Source: Streptomyces sp. NBC_01232 (GTDB lineage Bacteria > Actinomycetota > Actinomycetes > Streptomycetales > Streptomycetaceae). Taken from it: a DNA stretch of 64,000 bases. The stretch lies in NCBI RefSeq assembly GCF_035989885.1, contig NZ_CP108518.1, positions 3,764,501 through 3,828,500 on the forward strand, written 5' to 3'. A model generated the notes under the pieces. That model made no database searches. It was given only the letters and a program-made list of their open reading frames with translations, and was not told where the DNA came from. A program made the position numbers and the translations under genes. How positions within the stretch are numbered: the stretch's first letter is position 1; every line of letters begins with the position of its first letter. Below, piece by piece: positions 17,342 to 25,343 of the stretch.

Positions 17342-18540
17342 CAGCGGCGGCTCCTGTCCAGGTCGAGTCCGAGCATGCGGATGGCGTTGCCGCGCATGAG
17401 CTTGTAGATCGTCTCGTCGTCCAGTCCCTTCACGTGGTCGAGGGCGACCTCCTTGGTGTGCGGGAAGGTCGAGTCCACGTGCGGGTAGTCGGTCTCGAAG
17501 GTGGCGTTGTCGCGTCCGACGACGTCGAGGGAGGCGATCCCGTGCTTGTCGCGGAAGAAGCAGCAGAACATCTGCCGGTAGTAGTAGGTGGAGGGCGGTT
17601 CGGGGATCAGGTCGCGCACGCCGCCCCAGGCGCGGTGCTCCTCCCAGACGTCGTCGGCGCGTTCCAGGGCGTAGGGGATCCAGCCCATCTGACCTTCGCT
17701 GTAGGCGAGCTTCAGCGTCGGGAACTTCACCAGGACGCCGCTGAAGAGGAAGTCCATCATCGAGGCCATCGCGTTGTTGAAGCTGAGCGAGGCCTGGACG
17801 GCGGGGGGCGCGTCGGGGGAGGCGGCGGGCATCTGGGAACTGGACCCGATGTGCATGTTGACCACCGTGCCGGTCTCCTGGCAGACGGCGAAGAAGGGGT
17901 CCCAGTAGCCGGTGTGGATGGAGGGGAGCCCGAGGTAGGTGGGGATCTCGGAGAAGGTGACGGCCTTCACCCCGCGGGCCGCGTTGCGCCGGATCTCGGC
18001 GACGGCGAGGTCGATGTCCCACAGCGGGATGATGCACAGCGGGATCAGCCGGCCGCCGCTGTCGCCGCACCACTCCTCGACCATCCAGTCGTTGTAGGCG
18101 CGCACGCAGGCGAGGGCGACCTCCTTGTCGTGGGCCTCGGCGAAGGTCTGCCCGCAGAAGCGCGGGAAGGTCGGGAAGCACAGCGAGGCCTCGACGTGGT
18201 TGAGGTCCATGTCGGCGAGGCGGGCCTTGGGGTCCCAGCAGCCGCGGCGCATCTCCTCGCGGGTGATGCCCTCCAGGGTCATGTCGTCGCGGTCGAAGCC
18301 GACGGCGGCGATGTTGCGCTTGTACGGGAACTTCAGGTCCTCGTAGATCCACCAGTCGGTCGGCGGGCCGTCGGGGTCCATGGTGATGACGTACTTGCCG
18401 CCGGTGTAGGCGAGTTCGCCGATGCCTGCGGTGAGCGCCTTGGGGCCGCGGTCGCGGTACTTGGCGGGCAGCCAGACGTCGAACAGGTGCGCGGGCTCGA
18501 TCACGTGGTCGTCGACGCTGATGATCCGAGGCAGTTCCAT
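17341..18540 (-). CDS. Amidohydrolase family protein (ACMSD-like)
   Basis: A 399-residue amidohydrolase-2 TIM barrel. The first strand has SVDDHVIEP, where family decarboxylases or hydrolases carry HxH or DxH, and the last metal-site Asp appears in FETDYPHVDSTFP. Such enzymes hydrolyse or decarboxylate cyclic or beta-keto acids and need Zn or Mn. It is the first gene of an operon with two acyl-CoA dehydrogenases. The ATG is 19 bp from palindrome D. Alkanoate ring-opening in alicyclic acid catabolism is a possible role; the substrate is not predictable from sequence alone. Confidence 0.85.
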   Translation of the reverse strand: MELPRIISVDDHVIEPAHLFDVWLPAKYRDRGPKALTAGIGELAYTGGKYVITMDPDGPPTDWWIYEDLKFPYKRNIAAVGFDRDDMTLEGITREEMRRGCWDPKARLADMDLNHVEASLCFPTFPRFCGQTFAEAHDKEVALACVRAYNDWMVEEWCGDSGGRLIPLCIIPLWDIDLAVAEIRRNAARGVKAVTFSEIPTYLGLPSIHTGYWDPFFAVCQETGTVVNMHIGSSSQMPAASPDAPPAVQASLSFNNAMASMMDFLFSGVLVKFPTLKLAYSEGQMGWIPYALERADDVWEEHRAWGGVRDLIPEPPSTYYYRQMFCCFFRDKHGIASLDVVGRDNATFETDYPHVDSTFPHTKEVALDHVKGLDDETIYKLMRGNAIRMLGLDLDRSRR

Positions 18541-18559
18541 GGTCTCCCCAATCCGCGAT

Positions 18560-18574
18560 CTGATGGATCGTCAG
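18560..18574. promoter_or_regulatory. Candidate operator copy D (CTGATGGATCGTCAG)
   Basis: One mismatch from the perfect palindrome (CTGAT against CTGAC). It lies 19 bp before the amidohydrolase start on the minus-strand side of the divergent region. Confidence 0.72.
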
Positions 18575-18637
18575 AAACAAGCTAGCCCCGCCACCCCTGG
18601 ACCGACAAGCATCCGCGCTCTACGCTCTGCGCTTGAT

Positions 18638-18652
18638 CTGACTATCCGTCAG
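18638..18652. promoter_or_regulatory. Candidate operator copy E (CTGACTATCCGTCAG)
   Basis: Perfect CTGAC/GTCAG arms, 17 bp before the AMP-ligase start and abutting its GGGGAGG ribosome-binding site. Copies D and E together cover both directions of this divergent promoter. Confidence 0.75.
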
Positions 18653-18669
18653 CTATGGGGAGGTCTGGG

Positions 18670-20223
18670 ATGACGGACACCGCGACCGCGACAGAACTGA
18701 GCCGGTCCCGCACCCTGTGGGAACTGATCACCAGGCGCGCCGCACTGACCCCGGACACCACCGTCCTCACCGAGGCCGCCGACGATCCCGCACACGACCG
18801 CCGGCTGACCTTCGGGGAGCTGCGCAACCGCTCCGAACGCGTCGCCGCCGGCCTGTACGACATGGGGGTACGCCCCGGCACGGTCGTCGCCTGGCAGCTC
18901 CCCACCCGCATCGAGACCGTGCTGCTGTCCATCGCGCTCGCCCGGATCGGCGCCGTACAGACCCCCGTCATCCCCTTCTACCGGGACCGCGAGGTCGGCT
19001 TCGCCCTCCGCGAGTCCAAGGCCGAGCACTTCGCCGTCCCCGGAACCTGGCGCGGCTTCGACCACACCGCCATGGCCGCCCGCCTCGGCGCGCGCGGCGT
19101 CTTCGAGGCCTACGCCTCCCTCCCCGACGGCGACCCCGCGGTCCTGCCCCCGCCGCCCGCGGACGGCACCACCGTCCGCTGGATCTACTGGACCTCCGGC
19201 ACCACCTCCGACCCCAAAGGCGTCCTGCACACCGACCGCTCCCTGATCGCGGGCGGCTCCTGCCTCGCCCACGCCCTGCACCTGGGCCCGTCCGACGTCG
19301 GCTCGATGGCCTTCCCGTACGCGCACATAGGCGGCCCGGACTACCTGATCATGCTGCTCCTGTACGGCTTCCCCGCCGTGCTCTTCGAGAAGTTCGCGAT
19401 GCCGGACGCGCTGGACGGGTACCGGCGCCACGGGGTCACCGTGGCCGGCGGATCGACGGCCTTCTACTCCATGTTCCTGACCGAGCAGCGCAAGGCCCCG
19501 GACGTCCCCCTCATCCCCACGCTCCGCCTCCTCGCGGGCGGCGGCGCCCCCAAACCGCCGGAGATCTACCACGCGGTCGTACGGGAACTGGGCTGCCGGC
19601 TCACCCACGGCTACGGCATGACCGAGGTCCCGATGATCACCATGGGCGCCCCGGACGACACCCCCGAGAACCTCGCCACCACCGAGGGCCGCCCGCCCGC
19701 GGGCATGTCCATCCGCATCACCGCCCCGGACGGCACCCCGCTTGCCCCCGGCACGGACGGGGAGGTCCGGCTGCGCGGCGAGGCCGTCTGCCAGGGCTAC
19801 CTGAACCGCGACGCCTCGGCGGAGGTCTTCGACCCCGACGGCTACCTGATCACGGGCGACCTCGGGCACCTGACGCAGGACGGCTACCTGGTCCTCACCG
19901 GCCGCAGCAAGGACGTCATCATCCGCAAGGGCGAGAACATCTCGGCGAAGGAGATCGAGGACCTCCTCCACCGCCTCCCGGGCATCGCGGACGTGGCCGT
20001 CATCGGCCTCCCGGACCCCACCCGCGGCGAACGCGTCTGCGCGGTGGTCGAACAACCCCCGGGAGCCGCCCCCCTGACCCTCCCCCAGCTGACGTCCTAC
20101 CTCCGCACGGAGGGCCTGGCCACCCACAAACTCCCGGAACAACTGGAACTCCTGGAGTCCCTCCCCCGCAACGAGGCCCTGCGCAAGGTCCTGAAGTACA
20201 AACTGCGGGAGCGGTACGCGTGA
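18670..20223 (+). CDS. AMP-forming acyl-CoA ligase (cyclohexanecarboxylate-CoA ligase-like)
   Basis: A 517-residue class I adenylate-forming enzyme that activates a carboxylic acid as acyl-AMP and then acyl-CoA. The P-loop WTSGTTSDPKGV, the A5 motif HGYGMTEVPM, TGDLGHLTQDGYLVLTGRSKD and the KGENISAKEIED stretch are all present, with the C-terminal catalytic Lys region intact. The substrate-pocket style resembles AliA-type ligases. The start ATG at 18670 is chosen over the in-frame ATG 15 bases earlier because GGGGAGG sits 7 bases before it. Operator E is directly upstream. It probably provides the entry step for the CoA pathway encoded here. Confidence 0.9.
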   Translation: MTDTATATELSRSRTLWELITRRAALTPDTTVLTEAADDPAHDRRLTFGELRNRSERVAAGLYDMGVRPGTVVAWQLPTRIETVLLSIALARIGAVQTPVIPFYRDREVGFALRESKAEHFAVPGTWRGFDHTAMAARLGARGVFEAYASLPDGDPAVLPPPPADGTTVRWIYWTSGTTSDPKGVLHTDRSLIAGGSCLAHALHLGPSDVGSMAFPYAHIGGPDYLIMLLLYGFPAVLFEKFAMPDALDGYRRHGVTVAGGSTAFYSMFLTEQRKAPDVPLIPTLRLLAGGGAPKPPEIYHAVVRELGCRLTHGYGMTEVPMITMGAPDDTPENLATTEGRPPAGMSIRITAPDGTPLAPGTDGEVRLRGEAVCQGYLNRDASAEVFDPDGYLITGDLGHLTQDGYLVLTGRSKDVIIRKGENISAKEIEDLLHRLPGIADVAVIGLPDPTRGERVCAVVEQPPGAAPLTLPQLTSYLRTEGLATHKLPEQLELLESLPRNEALRKVLKYKLRERYA

Positions 20224-20535
20224 GCCCTGCGGGGCGGTCGCAGATGCCCGGCCCGGTCGGGCGCGAAGAGGCACGACCGGGAGGCGGGGCCCAGCCAGAC
20301 CCGATCCCGAGTCGGGGGAAGCGCGTCCAATTGCTACGCGCTCCCCATCTCTCAGCGTCTCCAGCCCGTCCTGGGCCGGACATAGGCCGCCCACGATCCA
20401 TAGGCGCTTCTCGATGACGCGTCTGCGATCCATCCGGGGTCGTCACTTCCACGACGACGAAGGAAGATCTTCTAGTGGTGCCTGGACCCCCGACGTCCTG
20501 CCCCCGTCCTTCGCCGCGGGGCTGAAGACGTCACA
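20224..20535. other. Left edge of accessory cassette, non-coding
   Basis: 312 bp between the ligase and the cassette. Base composition starts to fall towards the cassette. It contains the left copy of the 20-bp inverted repeat (20373-20392) and the nearby sequence GCTACGCGC, also found inverted at the right edge. No gene is supported. Confidence 0.6.
20373..20392. repeat. Left 20-bp inverted repeat of the RiPP cassette
   Basis: GGGCCGGACATAGGCCGCCC. Its reverse complement matches the right-hand copy at 25341-25360 in 19 of 20 positions. The pair encloses all cassette genes. Confidence 0.75.
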
Positions 20536-20901
20536 TCAGATGGCGGCTTTCTCGATCGCCTCGAAGATGTCGGCGTCGGTCTCCTGCTGCCAGGACGGCA
20601 GATCGGGCCATTCAGCCACGTAGCCCGGCTTCGGTTCGTCGAAGTGCTTGAACATCTGGGCCGTCCAGCACGTCGCGACGAACCGGCTCTTCTGCTCGCG
20701 GGACAGCCTCGACGTGTGGCCGCCGCTGATCTCGATGAACTGCCGGACCTGGTCGTAGACCGACCCTGCTGCCTCGCGCTCCCAATCCGGGGTGTCCTCC
20801 CACGGAGTGACGTAGCCGGCCTTCGGCTCTCCGGGGTAGTGCTGGCGCACCCCGGCGATCCAGGTCTCACGGAACAGTCGTGCACCCTCGGTCTGCGACA
20901 T
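20536..20901 (-). CDS. Small protein with two internal repeats, cassette-associated
   Basis: A 121-residue acidic, Trp-rich protein made of two related halves of about 40 residues. Each half has a Trp-led helix followed by a Pro-Gly-Tyr turn and an acidic Trp segment (EPKAGYVTPWEDTPDWE and EPKPGYVAEWPDLPSW). The ribosome-binding site is GAGGGG. It lies 14 bp downstream of the HTH regulator on the same strand, so the two probably form an operon. I do not know a function for this family. Its place next to a RiPP cassette regulator suggests a role in control or immunity (inference). Confidence 0.65.
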   Translation of the reverse strand: MSQTEGARLFRETWIAGVRQHYPGEPKAGYVTPWEDTPDWEREAAGSVYDQVRQFIEISGGHTSRLSREQKSRFVATCWTAQMFKHFDEPKPGYVAEWPDLPSWQQETDADIFEAIEKAAI

Positions 20902-20915
20902 GCCTACCCCTCTCG

Positions 20916-22241
20916 TCACGGCGTGCTCAGCTTGGTGATCTCCGCCCCCAGCTCCGCTACGCGGTGGTCGCGGCTCAAGGGACCGAACTCGTCGCACAGG
21001 GCTCGGAGTCTACGGGCGACGTACCCAGATGCTGAGGCTCGGGCCAGACTCACGGCCTCCCACCCGTATGCCAAGACCTGGTCGGGGTCACGCCGCTTCG
21101 CTCCGATGGCGGCCAGGCTGGTCAGCACCACGCTCCGGCGCCGGTACGACTGCCCCGACGCAAGGGCCGTCTGCGCCAGTGCCGTCTTCAACGTCGCCTC
21201 CGCCAGGTCCAGGCGGCCTAGCTGCACGTAGCGAGCTCCCCGCTCCTCGGCCAGGCGGGAGCCGTCGAAGCGGAGCCATCCGCCGTTCGTACTGCCATCG
21301 GTAAGGTCCCTGACCTTCTCGGCCTGGTCCAGCGCGCGTTCACACGCTGTGAGGTCCCCAAGTCCGGCGTAGGCCTCTGCTTGGACAGACGCGACCCAAT
21401 ACCGCGTCGAAAGGTCACTGTCCCCCCGCCCGGCCAGCCGCTCGGCCGCACCCAGCATCTGTGCCGCTTGGCAGTAGCGCTGCTCAGACATGTCCACGTA
21501 GGCGTGGCGTACGAGGGCACAGGCCCACAAGTCGTACGCACCCGCGTCTTTGCTGACCGAGGCGGCGAGCGAGTACGAGGCTGCAGCGTCGGTGTATCGG
21601 TTTCCGTCGAAGGCGACTTCGCCCGCCATCTGGAAGAGGTTGGCCGCTGCGCTCAGGAGGGGGCGGGAACCGCCTCGGCTGGCTGCCAACGCTTCATTCA
21701 GAGTCGACAGCTGGTCACGGATGACGGGGTAGACCGAACCTTTCGAGCGCGCAAGTTGGTAGACCTGCCACAAGTGGCTGTTCATCCGCTCGAAGTCGGC
21801 GGGAAGCCCCCTCAGCACCCCATCGGTGAAGGCGTCGGCCTCGTCGACCGGCAGGGCTGTCAGGGCTCCGCTGACCGTCAGGATGCGAAGGAATTCGCGG
21901 CGAATCATGTCGTCGGGGTCTCCCGCGCTCGGGTGGTTTTTGGACTGCGGCCCCGTGGCCTCCTGCCCTGCGGCTCGTAGCTCTGTCAGGAGGGCGTCAA
22001 GCTCTTGGAGGCTGACTTCGAGGGCGATGGCCAAACCTCGCCGCTGGGGTGGCTGCGGTTCGATCCTGCCACTCTCCCAGCGCCCGACCGTCGTACGGTC
22101 AACGCCGAGCAGCCCGGCCAATTTCTCCTGACTGTAGCCCAGGGTCTTACGCCGTTCGGCTAATCCCATGACGACCTCTTCCCGCGACCTCGAAGCCTGC
22201 GGTACCCGTGCACGGATCTGATCCAAGAATGCGGCATTCAT
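20916..22241 (-). CDS. HTH (XRE) transcriptional regulator with TPR-like domain
   Basis: About 441 residues from the ATG at 22241; other in-frame ATGs at 22274 and 22169 are possible. The N-terminal helix-turn-helix is clear (LGYSQEKLAGLLGVDRTTVGRWESG, here from about residue 35), followed by an all-helical tetratricopeptide-like region to the C-terminus, and a MIRREFLRIL segment between them as in many Streptomyces regulators of this class. It is divergent from the cassette genes at 22.3 kb and probably controls them; the 81-bp gap between would hold the operators. Lower third-position GC than flanking genes supports transfer with the cassette. Confidence 0.85.
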   Translation of the reverse strand: MNAAFLDQIRARVPQASRSREEVVMGLAERRKTLGYSQEKLAGLLGVDRTTVGRWESGRIEPQPPQRRGLAIALEVSLQELDALLTELRAAGQEATGPQSKNHPSAGDPDDMIRREFLRILTVSGALTALPVDEADAFTDGVLRGLPADFERMNSHLWQVYQLARSKGSVYPVIRDQLSTLNEALAASRGGSRPLLSAAANLFQMAGEVAFDGNRYTDAAASYSLAASVSKDAGAYDLWACALVRHAYVDMSEQRYCQAAQMLGAAERLAGRGDSDLSTRYWVASVQAEAYAGLGDLTACERALDQAEKVRDLTDGSTNGGWLRFDGSRLAEERGARYVQLGRLDLAEATLKTALAQTALASGQSYRRRSVVLTSLAAIGAKRRDPDQVLAYGWEAVSLARASASGYVARRLRALCDEFGPLSRDHRVAELGAEITKLSTP

Positions 22242-22322
22242 GCCGTGGAGTCCCCCGACTTCCTCCGGTTCCATGGAGGTTGTCGCGAACCGGCAGGGCA
22301 TGACACAGCGAAGGGTGCCGAC

Positions 22323-22583
22323 ATGGCAACGCAGAATGGCACAGAGGGACACGACCACGAATCACACTCGCGTCCTCTCGAACTCGCGGCGGAGCCTCGC
22401 CTCCTCATGACGCTTCGCGTGTCTCGCGACTCCGGTCGTACGTGGACCCGGACGACCAATGTCCAGGCGGGCGACTCGTACGTCATCCTCTCGGACCCGG
22501 GCCGCTACCCGCCGTGCGAATGCCCGCGCTGTGGTTTCCAGCTGGGATCTGCCCGTGCACAGAGCCTGCGCTCCAAGGGGTGA
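22323..22583 (+). CDS. Small Cys-containing hypothetical protein, cassette
   Basis: An 86-residue protein from ATG 22323 with GAAGGG ahead. The middle is a beta-rich SRDSGRTWTRTT segment and the end has the Cys pattern CECPRC, a possible zinc knuckle. It is the first gene of the plus-strand cassette, divergent from the HTH regulator. I do not recognise a function; similar small proteins accompany ATP-grasp RiPP clusters in Streptomyces as I recall. Confidence 0.6.
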   Translation: MATQNGTEGHDHESHSRPLELAAEPRLLMTLRVSRDSGRTWTRTTNVQAGDSYVILSDPGRYPPCECPRCGFQLGSARAQSLRSKG

Positions 22584-22617
22584 AGCCAGCGCATCCTCTT
22601 CAGGAGGGCAGGGAGCA

Positions 22618-22830
22618 GTGCGAAACGATCACGCAAGCAGCAGGCCGGCTTGGGTCGGCGATCTGGTCAAGGACGAGGACGGCCGGGTTGCGATCGTCAC
22701 CGACGTCGCAGCCGGTGCCGTATGGATCCTTCGCCCCGTTGGCTGCCTCCTCGCAGACCTGTGGACCACCACCGACCCCGACAGCCTCTTCGTCCTCATG
22801 ACACGAGCACAGCGCGTCGCCTCCCGATGA
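22618..22830 (+). CDS. Small hypothetical protein upstream of precursor
   Basis: A 70-residue protein starting at GTG 22618 after AGGAGG and GGGAG. The core AWVGDLVKDEDGRVAIVTDV is strongly beta, with the look of a small SH3- or KOW-like barrel. Its TGA overlaps an in-frame ATG (22827) of the precursor frame, so translation of precursor and this protein may be linked. Function unknown. Confidence 0.6.
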   Translation: MRNDHASSRPAWVGDLVKDEDGRVAIVTDVAAGAVWILRPVGCLLADLWTTTDPDSLFVLMTRAQRVASR

Positions 22831-22889
22831 CCTCGGTGCGGCAGAAAACGCCTCCAGAGCCGTCCGATGTCCAGACATGGAGAATGCGA

Positions 22890-23201
22890 ATGTTCAATCA
22901 CGCCGACCGAGTGCCCGCCGGCGACGCCCTGCCCACGGGGCGTCTCACACCCGTCCCATGGGGTGTCCAACGCATGATCCCGTACCCCGCCGTTGCTCTC
23001 GCCTACGGACGCGCCGAGATCGACGCAGACACACAGGCCGCCCGCTACTACGACACCGATGGGCAGCCGATGATGATGCCGGAGCACGGAACCAGCACCG
23101 GTACCAACCCTGCCACCAACACAGGAAACCCTTCCGACGGCAGCAGCGGAGGCGGTTCAGGCGGCGGTGACCAGGACACCGGCAACGACAACGACCAGTG
23201 A
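22890..23201 (+). CDS. Graspetide/imiditide precursor peptide (TgmA-like)
   Basis: A 103-residue precursor from ATG 22890 with GGAG 7 bases before it. An in-frame ATG at 22827 would give 124 residues. The leader contains the conserved PWGVQRMIPYP motif (residues 23-33) that ATP-grasp maturases of the SAV_5884 type recognise. The C-terminal core is low-complexity: five Thr (68, 70, 72, 76, 78) are followed by Gly/Ser spacers and five Asp (83, 94, 96, 100, 102), the donor/acceptor layout expected for side-chain ester rings. An Asp-Gly at 83-84 is a good aspartimide site for the downstream methyltransferase. The stop overlaps the GTG of the ligase gene. Ring pattern and final product are predictions. 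Confidence 0.85.
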   Translation: MFNHADRVPAGDALPTGRLTPVPWGVQRMIPYPAVALAYGRAEIDADTQAARYYDTDGQPMMMPEHGTSTGTNPATNTGNPSDGSSGGGSGGGDQDTGNDNDQ

Positions 23202-24151
23202 GCCGCTCCGGCCCGGTGCTGGTCGTCACCATGAAAGACGACCCCACGGCCGACCTGGTGATCCGCGAGCTGCACGGTCGGGAAGTCCCGGTCGTACGGC
23301 TCGATTCCGGGGACTTCCCAGCCACCTTGGCGTTCGCGGCATACGTCACGCCCGATGGCATCGAAGGGTCCTTGACCACCCCGACCCGAACCGCGGACCT
23401 TACTGGGATCCGGTCCCTCTACTACCATCGACCGTCCGGATTCGCCTTCCCCCACCTGTCCGGGCATGACGCCCGGTTCGCACTCACTCAAGCCCGGTAC
23501 GGACTCGGTGGCGTCATCGCCTCCTTGCCCGGCTGCCTCTACGTCAACCATCCGCACCGCATCGGTGACGCCGAGTTCAAGCCTTCCGGCCTCGCAGCCG
23601 CCGTCACCTCCGGTTTCGACGTCCCCGCCACGCTCGTCACGTCCGACCCCGGTGCCGCCCGCACCTTCATCAAGGATCACTGTGGGCCGGTGATCTACAA
23701 ACCTCTGTCGACACCGCTCTACCGGATCGGCGGTGTCTCCTGCACCGTCGAAGTGAAGACGGTGACGGCCGACGAGATCGACGACCGAGTCTCCGGTACA
23801 GCTCACCTGTTCCAGCACCTCGTACCCAAGTCGGCCGACGTACGAGTGACCGTGATCGGTGACCGAGTCTTCGCGGTCCGCATCGAATCTGCGCTATTGG
23901 ACTGGCGGACCGACTACGAACAGCTGGTCTACAGCGTCGTACAACCCCCACCCCACATCACCGCATCGCTCTTCCGCTACCTGTCCCTGTTCGGGCTGGT
24001 CTTCGGCGCTTTCGACTTCGCCATCGACCATTCCGGAGGATGGTGGTTCCTCGAATGCAACCCCTCCGGACAGTGGGCATGGCTGGAGCCCGAAACCGGC
24101 TTGCCCATGGTGGCGGCCATGGCTGATCTCCTGGAAAGGAAATGCGCGTGA
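23198..24151 (+). CDS. ATP-grasp ribosomal peptide maturase (TgmB-like)
   Basis: A 317-residue ATP-grasp ligase that phosphorylates an Asp/Glu side chain of the precursor and joins it to a Thr/Ser (ester) or Lys (amide). It has the pre-ATP-grasp domain (about 1-110), then the ATP-grasp fold with VIYKPLST, RVTVIGDRVFAVRI and the metal-binding C-terminal FDFAID ... WWFLECNPSGQW. The GTG start overlaps the precursor stop (GTGA), typical coupling in these clusters. Family knowledge: such enzymes need the leader motif, which is intact here. With the PIMT gene downstream, the system matches the imiditide layout (ThfA/B/M, AmdA/B/M). Confidence 0.9.
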   Translation: MSRSGPVLVVTMKDDPTADLVIRELHGREVPVVRLDSGDFPATLAFAAYVTPDGIEGSLTTPTRTADLTGIRSLYYHRPSGFAFPHLSGHDARFALTQARYGLGGVIASLPGCLYVNHPHRIGDAEFKPSGLAAAVTSGFDVPATLVTSDPGAARTFIKDHCGPVIYKPLSTPLYRIGGVSCTVEVKTVTADEIDDRVSGTAHLFQHLVPKSADVRVTVIGDRVFAVRIESALLDWRTDYEQLVYSVVQPPPHITASLFRYLSLFGLVFGAFDFAIDHSGGWWFLECNPSGQWAWLEPETGLPMVAAMADLLERKCA

Positions 24152-25278
24152 CCGACGACGCCGAGAAGCTGCGGTTGCGGCTCGCCGGACAGCTCGCCGA
24201 TGCCGGCCATCTGCGCACGGACCCGTGGCGCCAGGCGGTCGAAGCCGTGCCACGTCACGAGTTTCTGCGGGGTGGGTACTTCGAACGCATCGATGTGCCG
24301 GGCCGCCCTACAGCCTGGACACCCGTCATGCCTGAGAGCCCGTCATGGCTGGAGGCCTGCTACACGGACGACTCCCTCGTCACGCAGATCGCAGGCACGA
24401 TCGTGCCTGGTGACCTGCGTGGTGAGATCACGCACCTGCCCACGTCGTCCGGCACCCTGCCGTCCTTGGTCGTGCGGATGCTCGAAGAGCTCCAGATCGA
24501 TGAAGAACACCGGCTGCTCCTCATCGGCATCGGAACCGGCTACTCCAGCGGCCTGGCCTGTCACCGCCTCGGCGACGCTCACGTAACCGCTGTGGAGATC
24601 GATCCAGACGTCGCCGCCCGTGCCCGCAACGCGCTCGGCCGGTGCGGCTACGCACCAACGGTCGCCGTCGGCGATGGTCTGGCCGGGTGGAAAAACGGCA
24701 AGCCGCACGACCGGGTCATCGCCTACTGCGGAACAGTCACCATTCCGTACGAGTGGGTGGATCAGACCGCGCCCGGCGGAACCATCGTCACCACCGTCGG
24801 CGGATGGATGTACTCCTCCGAGCTCGCCCGCCTCACGGTCGCCGAAGACGGCACCGCGGCAGGCCGGTTCCTCCACGGCCGGAACTCCTTCATGCTGGCC
24901 CGCCCGCAGACGCCCCCTCCACTGGGGCTCCTCCCCGACCTCGACCAAGCCGACGAACAGCCCACAGAGCTCGCTGCCCCCATGCTCGACGACTGGGACA
25001 CGCGGTTCGTCGCCCAGCTCGCCGCTCCGCGGACTCAGCGCATGACCTTGGACCGCGACGGCCGAACTGAGCACGTCCTCCTCGATGTCGAGGCGGGCGC
25101 ATGGGCCGCGCTGCGGCAGGAGGGAAGTCGATGGCTCGTTCGGCAGGGAGGACCGGATCGTCTCTGGGACCGGATCACAGACCACGTCACCCGCTGGCGC
25201 CACGACGGATCGCCCACTCTCGACCGGTTCGACATCACGGTCACGCCTGAAGGGCAAACGATCACATGGCGACGCTGA
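24148..25278 (+). CDS. PIMT-like methyltransferase of graspetide system (TgmC-like)
   Basis: A protein-L-isoaspartate O-methyltransferase homologue of about 376 residues. The N-terminal domain has the PIMT entry PRHEFL near residue 34 and the AdoMet-binding LLIGIGTGYSSGLACH; VEIDPDVAARA follows. About 150 extra C-terminal residues form a second domain seen in RiPP-associated members, probably for binding the modified precursor. It methylates an Asp of the cyclised peptide so that it collapses to aspartimide (known for fuscimiditide-type systems). GTG 24148 is preferred to ATG 24142 because AAGG lies 8 bases before it and it overlaps the ligase stop (GTGA). It is the last gene of the cassette. 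Confidence 0.88.
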   Translation: MTDDAEKLRLRLAGQLADAGHLRTDPWRQAVEAVPRHEFLRGGYFERIDVPGRPTAWTPVMPESPSWLEACYTDDSLVTQIAGTIVPGDLRGEITHLPTSSGTLPSLVVRMLEELQIDEEHRLLLIGIGTGYSSGLACHRLGDAHVTAVEIDPDVAARARNALGRCGYAPTVAVGDGLAGWKNGKPHDRVIAYCGTVTIPYEWVDQTAPGGTIVTTVGGWMYSSELARLTVAEDGTAAGRFLHGRNSFMLARPQTPPPLGLLPDLDQADEQPTELAAPMLDDWDTRFVAQLAAPRTQRMTLDRDGRTEHVLLDVEAGAWAALRQEGSRWLVRQGGPDRLWDRITDHVTRWRHDGSPTLDRFDITVTPEGQTITWRR

Positions 25279-25292
25279 TCGCCCGCTCTGCA

Positions 25293-25343
25293 CCCCAGAC
25301 GGGGCACGGACGCGGTCCCTGGGCAGCGCGTAGCGATCTGGGG
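25293..25343 (+). terminator. Possible terminator after methyltransferase
   Basis: Nested arms CCCCAGA/TCTGGGG and ACGCG/CGCGT can fold into an interrupted hairpin 14 bp after the last cassette gene. There is no T-tract. Confidence 0.4.

Noticed and set aside
22827..22889. In-frame ATG 22827 as start of the RiPP precursor
   Set aside because: No ribosome-binding site; ATG 22890 has GGAG at good spacing. Coupling to the preceding ORF stop keeps it possible but less likely.
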